This document shows positions 1-5,132 of a stretch of 5,132 nucleotides of DNA, piece after piece. Source of the stretch: Helicobacteraceae bacterium (GTDB taxonomy: Bacteria; Campylobacterota; Campylobacteria; Campylobacterales; SZUA-545). Made by a program: the position numbers and the translations under genes. The DNA lies in the NCBI GenBank assembly GCA_003250175.1, contig QKHD01000327.1, positions 1-5,132 on the forward strand. Direction: 5' to 3'. How positions within the stretch are numbered: the stretch's first letter is position 1; every line of letters begins with the position of its first letter. The notes under the pieces were generated by a model, which did no database searches, was not told the DNA's origin, and saw only the letters and a program-made list of their open reading frames with translations.

Positions 1-92
1 GTGGACCGATGTGGGTCTTTGACGGCAAAGCGTACGTAGACGGCGAACTGGCCAGCGAAGCGGAGCTTAAAGCCATGGTGGTGGATAAATAA
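1..92 (+). CDS. fabZ: 3-hydroxyacyl-ACP dehydratase FabZ, C-terminal end only
   Basis: Only the last 29 residues are visible, read from base 3 to the TAA at 90-92; bases 1-2 belong to a cut codon. The tail reads GPMWVFDGKAYVDGELASEA and then ELKAMVVDK. This matches the usual FabZ ending: a (I/M)WxFDGKA strand, a VDG turn, and an AEL.AM strand of the hot-dog fold. FabZ dehydrates 3-hydroxyacyl-ACP to trans-2-enoyl-ACP in type II fatty acid synthesis in the cytoplasm. The catalytic His and Glu lie upstream of the window and cannot be checked. lpxA begins one base after the stop, and the fabZ-lpxA pairing is very common in Gram-negative bacteria because both enzymes use 3-hydroxyacyl-ACP. The identification rests on a short tail plus context. 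Confidence 0.85.
   Translation, partial: GPMWVFDGKAYVDGELASEAELKAMVVDK
77..85 (+). promoter_or_regulatory. weak ribosome binding site for lpxA
   Basis: A purine-rich GGTGGTGGA stretch inside the last fabZ codons ends 8 bases before the GTG start of lpxA. It is only a loose match to the Shine-Dalgarno core. Since fabZ stops one base before lpxA begins, translational coupling probably contributes to initiation. This is inference from spacing and composition. Confidence 0.4.
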
Positions 93-93
93 C

Positions 94-897
94 GTGAGCG
101 GCATCCATCCATCAGCCATTATCGAAGAGGGCGCCGTACTCGGCCAAAACGTCACCGTCGGTCCCTTTGCCTTTGTGGGCAAAAACGCCAAAATCGGTGA
201 CAACACCGTCATTAAAAACGGTGCCTGCATCTACAACCATACGACCATCGGAAGCGACTGCGAGATCGGTTCCTTTACCGTTCTGGGTGAAATGCCCCAG
301 TCCATCGGGCATGACAAAAGCCAGAAGGTCGAGCTGATCATCGGAGACCGCAACCAGATCAAGGAGTACGTCCTGATCAGCCTGGGTACCCACAACTCCC
401 ACAAAAAAACCGTGATCGGCAACGACAACTACATCATGGCCTACTGCCACATCGGCCACGACTGCGTAGTGGGTAACGGCAACATCATGGCCAACGCCAC
501 CAACATCGGCGGCCACGTCGAAATCGGCAACAAGAACGTTTTTGGTGCCATGACCGCGGTGCACCAGTTTGTCAAGCTGGGTTCTTACTGCATGTTTGGC
601 GGTGCCTCCGCCGTCACCCAGGATATTCCGCCCTTTGTTCTGGCGGAAGGGAACCGTGCGGATGTGCGCGGGCTCAATCTGATCGGTCTTAAGCGAAACT
701 TCGGCAGCGAGGCGGTCAAAGAGCTCAAAACCACCTACCGCATTCTCTTCCGCTCCGGACGGGCGATCAAAGAGGCGGCGGCGCAGCTGCTTGAACAAAA
801 CCCAGGGGATTTCACGAAGCAGATGTGCGAATTTATCATCGCCTCCAAGCGGGGAATCCCCTACGATCACAAAAAGGACGACGACGATGCAAAATAA
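94..897 (+). CDS. lpxA: UDP-N-acetylglucosamine O-acyltransferase LpxA
   Basis: This is the first enzyme of lipid A synthesis, a cytoplasmic homotrimer that moves a 3-hydroxyacyl chain from ACP to the 3-position of UDP-GlcNAc. The protein is 267 residues (E. coli 262). Residues 4-185 are left-handed parallel beta-helix hexapeptide repeats, visible as spaced I/V-G-x-x pairs; the rest is the helical C-terminal domain. H122 in CHIGHDC aligns with the E. coli catalytic H125, H119 with H122, and H157 in AVHQF with H160. G170 aligns with E. coli G173, the acyl-length ruler residue that permits long chains. The GTG at 94 is chosen because it gives the standard IHPSA start; the next in-frame ATG (codon 67) would lose several repeats. 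The site where E. coli has D74 and K76 differs here (PQSIGHDK), so the acceptor could be the 3-amino sugar nucleotide. The last ~11 residues (YDHKKDDDDAK) exceed the E. coli end and overlap the clpX start. Confidence 0.96.
   Translation: MSGIHPSAIIEEGAVLGQNVTVGPFAFVGKNAKIGDNTVIKNGACIYNHTTIGSDCEIGSFTVLGEMPQSIGHDKSQKVELIIGDRNQIKEYVLISLGTHNSHKKTVIGNDNYIMAYCHIGHDCVVGNGNIMANATNIGGHVEIGNKNVFGAMTAVHQFVKLGSYCMFGGASAVTQDIPPFVLAEGNRADVRGLNLIGLKRNFGSEAVKELKTTYRILFRSGRAIKEAAAQLLEQNPGDFTKQMCEFIIASKRGIPYDHKKDDDDAK
874..878 (+). promoter_or_regulatory. ribosome binding site for clpX, within the lpxA tail
   Basis: AAGGA lies 8 bases before the ATG at 887, the usual Shine-Dalgarno spacing. It decides the clpX start. 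The reading frame stays open upstream to about 791, but only the ATG at 887 has this site and gives the standard ClpX beginning, with the first zinc-binding cysteine at residue 6. The same bases encode part of the charged LpxA C-terminus. Confidence 0.8.
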
Positions 898-2113
898 ACG
901 CTGCAGTTTCTGCGGTGCCGTTGAGAGCGCCGAGAACCCCATCATCGCCGGACAGGAAGCCTATATCTGCAAACACTGCATCATGGCGGCCTACAAAATG
1001 ATGATCGGCGAGAGCATGGAAGAGGAGATCGAGATCGATTTCGACACCTTCTCCCCCAAGATGCTCAAGGCGATTCTGGACGAATACGTTATCGGCCAGG
1101 ACATGGCGAAAAAGGTCTTCTCCATCGCTGTCTACAACCACTACAAGCGGATTTTTAAACAGGTTCGTAATGAAGAGGACGATACGGAGATCGCCAAATC
1201 CAACGTGCTGCTGATCGGGCCTACCGGAAGCGGCAAGACCCTGATCGCCCAGACCCTGGCACGCTATCTCGATGTACCGATCGCCATCACGGACGCCACG
1301 AGCCTGACGGAAGCGGGTTACGTGGGCGAAGATGTGGAAAACATTCTCACCAAACTGCTTCAGGCCGCCGACGGCGACGTGGAAAAAGCTCAGAAGGGGA
1401 TCGTCTTTATCGATGAGATCGACAAGATCGCGCGATTGGGCGAAAACCGCTCCATTACCCGCGACGTCAGCGGCGAAGGGGTACAGCAGGCGTTGCTGAA
1501 GATCATCGAAGGCAGCGTGGTGAACGTTTCCGCCAAGGGCGGGCGCAAACACCCCAACCAGGACTTTATCCAGATCGATACCACCGGCATCCTCTTTATC
1601 GCCGGCGGAGCCTTTGAGGGGATCGAAGAACTGATCGAGCGCCGCCTCGGCGGCAACGTTCTGGGCTTTAACCAGGAAAAACGGGGCAAAAAAGAGCGAA
1701 CCAATATCCTCTCCATGCTGGAGCCGGACGATCTGATCCGCTACGGGCTGATTCCGGAGCTGATCGGACGGCTTCACGTCACGGCGACGCTGCAGGAGCT
1801 GGACGTGGAGGATATGGTTCGGATTCTGCAAGAGCCTAAAAACTCTCTGGTCAAGCAGTACGAAAAACTTTTTGACCTGGACGGAGCGAAGCTCAGCTTT
1901 GCCGATGACGCCCTGCGCGCCATCGCCGAGCTGACGCTCAAGCGTAAGACCGGTGCAAGGGGTCTGCGTTCCATCATGGAAAATATCCTTCTGGAGACCA
2001 TGTATGAGCTTCCGGAGTTAAAAGGGTATGAGGTGGTGATCACCAAGGAGTGTGTCACTGAGAAGAAGGAACCGCTTCTGGTGAAAGTTTCGGACGTTGA
2101 AAAAAGTGCATAA
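887..2113 (+). CDS. clpX: ClpX, ATP-dependent unfoldase of the ClpXP protease
   Basis: ClpX is a hexameric AAA+ ring that recognises, unfolds and threads proteins into ClpP in the cytoplasm. The protein has 408 residues, slightly shorter than E. coli (424). The N-terminal zinc domain has C6, C9, C28 and C31. The AAA+ module follows: Walker A GPTGSGKT at 111-118, pore-1 loop GYVGE at 144-148, Walker B with D176-E177 in VFIDEIDK, pore-2 region RDVSGEGVQQ at 192-201, and the RKH loop at 220-222. Next come the ClpP-docking loop LGF at 259-261 (IGF in E. coli), arginine finger R295 in ELIGRL, and sensor 2 R358 in TGARGLR. All functional motifs are present, so it should be active. The start overlaps lpxA by 11 bases and mreB follows after 12 bases, so it is probably co-transcribed with the envelope genes. 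Neither clpP nor tig is visible beside it; clpP must lie elsewhere. Confidence 0.98.
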   Translation: MQNKRCSFCGAVESAENPIIAGQEAYICKHCIMAAYKMMIGESMEEEIEIDFDTFSPKMLKAILDEYVIGQDMAKKVFSIAVYNHYKRIFKQVRNEEDDTEIAKSNVLLIGPTGSGKTLIAQTLARYLDVPIAITDATSLTEAGYVGEDVENILTKLLQAADGDVEKAQKGIVFIDEIDKIARLGENRSITRDVSGEGVQQALLKIIEGSVVNVSAKGGRKHPNQDFIQIDTTGILFIAGGAFEGIEELIERRLGGNVLGFNQEKRGKKERTNILSMLEPDDLIRYGLIPELIGRLHVTATLQELDVEDMVRILQEPKNSLVKQYEKLFDLDGAKLSFADDALRAIAELTLKRKTGARGLRSIMENILLETMYELPELKGYEVVITKECVTEKKEPLLVKVSDVEKSA

Positions 2114-2118
2114 GGAAG
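2112..2118 (+). promoter_or_regulatory. ribosome binding site for mreB
   Basis: AAGGAAG begins within the clpX stop codon and ends 7 bases before the mreB ATG at 2126. It is one of the two clear Shine-Dalgarno matches in the window, the other being the clpX site, and it suggests that MreB is translated at its own strong rate rather than only by coupling to clpX. Confidence 0.8.
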
Positions 2119-2125
2119 AAAGTCT

Positions 2126-3160
2126 ATGATTCTAGATAAACTGATCGGAATGTTTTCGAGCGATATGGCGATCGATTTGGGTACGGCCAATACGATTATT
2201 ATGGTAAAAACACGCGGGATTGTGATCAACGAACCCTCTGTTGTAGCGGTACAGAGAGATACCATGGGCCGGATGAACATCCTGGCTGTTGGGAAAAAAG
2301 CAAAAGAGATGGTCGGTAAGACTCCCGGCAACATCATGGCAGTCCGCCCCATGCGAGACGGCGTTATCGCCGACTTCGATATGACGGAACGCATGATCCG
2401 CTACTTCATCGAAAAAGTCCACAAGCGAAAAGCCTTTATCCGACCCCGCATCGTTATCTGTGTCCCTTACGGTCTGACTCAGGTTGAACGCAAAGCGGTA
2501 AAAGAGTCCGCCATGAGTGCGGGTGCCCGCGAGGTTTTCCTGATCGAAGAACCGATGGCGGCTGCAATCGGTGCCGGTCTGCCCGTTAAGGAACCAAAAG
2601 GGTCCCTGGTTGTCGATATCGGTGGTGGTACCACAGAGATCGGTGTCGTCTCCCTCGGCGGTCTGGTTATCTCCAAATCCATCCGTGTAGCGGGAGACAA
2701 AATGGACATGGCCATCGTCGATTACCTCAAACGCAAATACAACCTGCTTATCGGTGAACGTGCCGGTGAAGAGATCAAGATCGAGATCGGTAATGCCGTT
2801 CCACCCAAAGAGAAACTCTCCATCTTCGTAAAAGGTCGCGATCAGATCAGCGGTCTGCTCTCCACCATCGAGCTGACCAGCGACGAAGCGCGCGAAGCCT
2901 TGGAAGAACCGCTTAAAGACATGATGCACGCGCTCAAAGACGTTCTGGAAATCACCCCTCCGGATCTGGCGGCGGACATCGTTGAAAACGGGATCGTCCT
3001 GACCGGCGGCGGCGCACTGCTCAAAGGTCTGGATAAATACTTCTCCGAAGATATCAAACTGCCTGTTTACATCGCTGATGAGCCGCTTCTTGCGGTTGCC
3101 AAAGGGACCGAACGCGTCCTTGAAGAAATCGAGCTGCTGCAACAAATAGCATATGATTAA
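2126..3160 (+). CDS. mreB: rod shape-determining protein MreB (bacterial actin)
   Basis: MreB forms membrane-attached actin-like filaments that guide the elongation machinery of the cell wall. The protein is 344 residues, the normal length. Residues 1-12 (MILDKLIGMFSS) look like the short amphipathic membrane-binding segment. Actin-fold ATP motifs follow: phosphate-1 DLGTANT at 17-23, the catalytic-glutamate region LIEEPMAAAIGAG near 139-151, phosphate-2 VVDIGGGTTEIG at 162-173, and the adenosine motif LTGGGALLKGLD at 292-303. The text from VPYGLTQVERKAV (113-125) onward resembles the Helicobacter protein closely, supporting a campylobacterotal origin. The start has a strong ribosome binding site. 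The stop overlaps the mreC start by 8 bases, so MreB and MreC synthesis is probably coupled. MreB has been reported as dispensable for cell shape in Helicobacter pylori, so its exact role in this lineage is less certain than in E. coli. Confidence 0.98.
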   Translation: MILDKLIGMFSSDMAIDLGTANTIIMVKTRGIVINEPSVVAVQRDTMGRMNILAVGKKAKEMVGKTPGNIMAVRPMRDGVIADFDMTERMIRYFIEKVHKRKAFIRPRIVICVPYGLTQVERKAVKESAMSAGAREVFLIEEPMAAAIGAGLPVKEPKGSLVVDIGGGTTEIGVVSLGGLVISKSIRVAGDKMDMAIVDYLKRKYNLLIGERAGEEIKIEIGNAVPPKEKLSIFVKGRDQISGLLSTIELTSDEAREALEEPLKDMMHALKDVLEITPPDLAADIVENGIVLTGGGALLKGLDKYFSEDIKLPVYIADEPLLAVAKGTERVLEEIELLQQIAYD

Positions 3161-3914
3161 AAAGGGTCTGGTACTTCTCTTTGTTTTGGCCATCGTGGTC
3201 ACCGTGTTTAAATCGGGCGTATTGTCCAATACCCCGATGTTTCACGTCAGCGACCAGATAAAGAAATTTTATCTGGACGTTAAAGAGAGTATCGGCCGGT
3301 CTATCGATCGCCACTTCTATCAGGCCGAAACCATTGAGCGCCTGACGGAAGAGAACGAACGCCTCAAGGAAAAGAGCCTGCTGCTCAACGGTTTTGCCAG
3401 AGAAGTGGTGGAGCTGGGAGGCTTCAAAGGCTACGAAAAGGGATACGATCCGAAACTGACGGTTGTTCGGGTTACCTCCTACGCCAAACTGCCCTATTTT
3501 CAAAAGCTCTGGGTGGACTACAAGGATTACAACGCGTCAAAAATCTACGGCCTGGTGTATAATAATATGACAGCAGGCATCATCACCGGCGGGGAGGGGG
3601 GCGCGGCCCTCGCCCTGCTAAACGGCGACCCCAAATGTTCCTACGCGGTCTACGTAGGGAAAAAACGGGCTCCCGGCATCGTCATCGGGAAAAACTCCCG
3701 GGAGATGGTGGTCAAATATATCCCATCCTGGATGCACATCAACGAAGGGGACGAGGTGCTGACCAGCGGTCTGGACGACATCTTCTTTGCCGGTATCAAA
3801 GTCGGCAAGGTCAAGAGCGTCCAGACGGTCCACGCCTATAAGGAGGCGGTGATTGAGCCCTATTACAACATGCTCAATCCCAGCTATTTTTATCTAATCG
3901 AAGAAACCAAATAA
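3153..3914 (+). CDS. mreC: rod shape-determining protein MreC
   Basis: MreC is a bitopic inner-membrane protein of the elongasome. Its periplasmic part binds and activates the class B PBP (PBP2), linking it to MreB. The protein is 253 residues, shorter than E. coli MreC (367) but, from memory, near the size of the Helicobacter and Campylobacter proteins. Two lysines at 3-4 precede a hydrophobic segment at about 5-19, a single membrane span with the N-terminus inside. A short coiled coil follows (about 57-78, ETIERLTEENERLKEKSLLL). From about 100 to the end lies the double beta-barrel domain, recognisable by VRVTSY, the APGIVIG turn, YIPSWMHINEGDEVLTSGL and FFAGIKVGKV. The ATG at 3153 is chosen because the next in-frame ATG (codon 29) would lose the membrane span. 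No Shine-Dalgarno match precedes it, so translation is likely coupled to mreB. It carries three of the otherwise rare codons: TCA at 3537, CTA at 3618 and CTA at 3894. Confidence 0.93.
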   Translation: MIKKGLVLLFVLAIVVTVFKSGVLSNTPMFHVSDQIKKFYLDVKESIGRSIDRHFYQAETIERLTEENERLKEKSLLLNGFAREVVELGGFKGYEKGYDPKLTVVRVTSYAKLPYFQKLWVDYKDYNASKIYGLVYNNMTAGIITGGEGGAALALLNGDPKCSYAVYVGKKRAPGIVIGKNSREMVVKYIPSWMHINEGDEVLTSGLDDIFFAGIKVGKVKSVQTVHAYKEAVIEPYYNMLNPSYFYLIEETK

Positions 3915-3924
3915 AGAGACAAGA

Positions 3925-5132
3925 ATGCCAAGACGCGACGATATTAAAAATATTCTACTGATTGGTTCCGGACCGATTATTATCGGTCAGGCGTGTGAGT
4001 TTGACTACTCCGGTACGCAGGCAGCGAAGACCCTTAAAGAGCAGGGTTACCGTGTCATCCTGATCAACTCCAACCCGGCGACGATCATGACCGATCCGGA
4101 GTTTGCCGACCGCACCTATATCGAACCGATCCATGAGGATGTTATCGCCCGTATTATCAAAGAGGAAAAAGTCGATGCCATTCTGCCCACCATGGGTGGT
4201 CAGACGGCGCTTAACGTTGCCATGAAGATGCACGAAAAGGGCATGCTGGGCAATGTAAAGTTCCTGGGTGCCAATCCGGAGGCGATTAAAAAAGGCGAAG
4301 ACCGCCAGGCCTTTAAAGAGGCGATGCTCAAAATCGGGATGGACCTTCCTCTCAGCCGCTACGCCTATACAATCGAAGAGGCAATGGAAGCGGCCAAGGA
4401 GATCGGTTTCCCGATTATTATCCGTGCCTCTTACACCCTGGCCGGCGGCGGCAGCGGTGTGGCTTACAACATCGACGAGTACGAAGACTTGGCGAAAAAA
4501 GGTCTGGAAGCCAGCCCCATCAACGAAATTCTTGTCGAAGAGTCCCTGCTCGGATGGAAAGAGTACGAGATGGAAGTTATCCGTGACCGTGCGGACAACT
4601 GCATCATCGTCTGCTCCATCGAAAACCTCGATCCCATGGGTGTTCACACCGGTGACTCCATTACCATTGCACCTGCCCTGACCCTGACCGATAAAGAGTA
4701 TCAGAAGATGCGGGATGCCTCCTTTAAAATTCTGCGCGAAATCGGCGTGGATACCGGTGGCTCCAACGTCCAGTTCTCCGTTAATCCGGAGACGGGCCGT
4801 ATGATCGTTATCGAGATGAACCCACGGGTTTCTCGAAGCTCCGCGCTTGCTTCCAAGGCAACCGGTTACCCCATTGCCAAAGTCGCTACCCTGCTGGCGG
4901 TCGGCTACACCCTGGATGAGATTAAAAACGACATCACCGGAACCACCGCCAGCTTCGAGCCGGTCATCGACTACATCGTAACCAAGATTCCCCGCTTTAC
5001 CTTCGAGAAGTTCCCCCAGGCGGATTCGACCCTGACCACCTCCATGAAGTCCGTGGGTGAGGTTATGGCCATCGGTGCGACCTTTAAAGAGTCCGTACAA
5101 AAAGCCCTCTGTTCCCTGGAAACCGGTCTGGT
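3925..5132 (+). CDS. carB: carbamoyl-phosphate synthase large subunit CarB, N-terminal part
   Basis: CarB makes carbamoyl phosphate from bicarbonate, two ATP and ammonia delivered by the glutaminase subunit CarA, feeding arginine and pyrimidine synthesis in the cytoplasm. The window holds 402 complete codons of a protein usually near 1,080 residues; it is open at the edge, not broken. This covers the first ATP-grasp (carboxyphosphate) half. MPRRDDIKNILLIGSGP aligns with the E. coli start, followed by IIIGQACEFDYSG (19-31), SNPATIMTDPE and PTMGGQTALN. R127, R167, H241, Q283, E297 and N299 occupy the positions of E. coli R129, R169, H243, Q285, E299 and N301, so the nucleotide and metal site is intact. 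The glycine loop reads ASYTLAGGGSG where E. coli has PSFTMGGSGGG. The gene starts 10 bases after mreC with only a weak GAG-type ribosome binding site at 3916-3918. carA is not beside it upstream. Confidence 0.98.
   Translation, partial: MPRRDDIKNILLIGSGPIIIGQACEFDYSGTQAAKTLKEQGYRVILINSNPATIMTDPEFADRTYIEPIHEDVIARIIKEEKVDAILPTMGGQTALNVAMKMHEKGMLGNVKFLGANPEAIKKGEDRQAFKEAMLKIGMDLPLSRYAYTIEEAMEAAKEIGFPIIIRASYTLAGGGSGVAYNIDEYEDLAKKGLEASPINEILVEESLLGWKEYEMEVIRDRADNCIIVCSIENLDPMGVHTGDSITIAPALTLTDKEYQKMRDASFKILREIGVDTGGSNVQFSVNPETGRMIVIEMNPRVSRSSALASKATGYPIAKVATLLAVGYTLDEIKNDITGTTASFEPVIDYIVTKIPRFTFEKFPQADSTLTTSMKSVGEVMAIGATFKESVQKALCSLETGL

Noticed and set aside
403..409. Run of seven A in lpxA as a phase-variation or frameshift site
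   Set aside because: The run is short for phase variation, encodes two ordinary lysines, and its codon phase does not fit the slippery heptamer pattern. An essential gene is an unlikely switch.
791..886. N-terminally extended ClpX starting upstream of 887
   Set aside because: The extension overlaps lpxA, has no ribosome binding site, and is not found in ClpX; the ATG at 887 has AAGGA at the right distance and the standard zinc-finger start.
862..894. FLAG/enterokinase-like DDDDAK at the LpxA C-terminus, suggesting a cloning artefact
   Set aside because: It is DHKKDDDDAK, not the tag sequence. It lies inside a natural operon, and the same bases form the clpX ribosome binding site and start.
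112..945. Long antisense reading frame opposite lpxA (and similar ones at 836-1831, 2132-3229 and 3955-5100)
   Set aside because: Each lies codon-on-codon with a well-identified sense gene and is open only because TTA, CTA and TCA are rare in the sense strand. The translations are low-complexity and match no family I recognise.
3635..3841. Forward open frame of 68 codons inside mreC
   Set aside because: It is out of phase with mreC, whose beta-domain motifs are conserved over the same bases; there is no ribosome binding site and the composition is shadow-like.
4268..4681. Forward open frame of 137 codons inside carB
   Set aside because: It is an out-of-phase shadow: the carB frame over the same bases shows conserved catalytic residues, while the shadow is arginine/serine-rich with no recognisable motif.

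Overview
This window is a tightly packed stretch of core bacterial chromosome. Six genes all read on the + strand, with gaps of at most 12 bases or short overlaps. The order is fabZ (last 29 codons only), lpxA, clpX, mreB, mreC, carB (first ~402 codons only). From memory, this order (acyl-ACP dehydratase, lipid A acyltransferase, ClpX, MreB, MreC, carbamoyl-phosphate synthase) is the one found in Campylobacterota such as Helicobacter and Campylobacter. The MreB text (for example VPYGLTQVERKAV and the SIRVAGDK region) also reads like the Helicobacter protein. Base composition is close to half G+C, and leucine/serine codons TTA, CTA and TCA are nearly absent. Both are unlike the AT-rich pathogens of the group, so I infer a free-living, higher-GC member, perhaps a sulfur- or hydrogen-oxidising environmental genus. 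Genus and species cannot be fixed from this window.

Layout. Bases 1-92 hold the end of fabZ. Bases 94-897 hold lpxA, which starts with GTG one base after fabZ stops. clpX (887-2113) overlaps the end of lpxA by 11 bases and has a clear ribosome binding site inside the lpxA tail. mreB (2126-3160) follows after 12 bases, also with a clear ribosome binding site. mreC (3153-3914) overlaps mreB by 8 bases (ATGATTAA) with no visible ribosome binding site. carB begins at 3925, 10 bases after mreC, and runs off the window. I see no stretch longer than 12 bases without a gene. I find no tRNA, rRNA, terminator hairpin, mobile element, CRISPR array or repeat family.

How the genes fit together. FabZ and LpxA act in sequence on 3-hydroxyacyl-ACP: FabZ dehydrates it for fatty acid synthesis, while LpxA diverts it into lipid A. 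MreB and MreC organise cell-wall elongation. ClpX is the unfoldase of the ClpXP protease, and CarB supplies carbamoyl phosphate for arginine and pyrimidines. Most of the run therefore concerns the cell envelope, with a proteolysis gene in the middle and a metabolic gene at the end. All key catalytic motifs I could check are present, and every gene looks intact apart from the window cuts. I found no convincing novel system. The points worth a second look are modest: the LpxA acceptor pocket, the overprinted lpxA/clpX junction, the codon avoidance, and the mixed-function operon.
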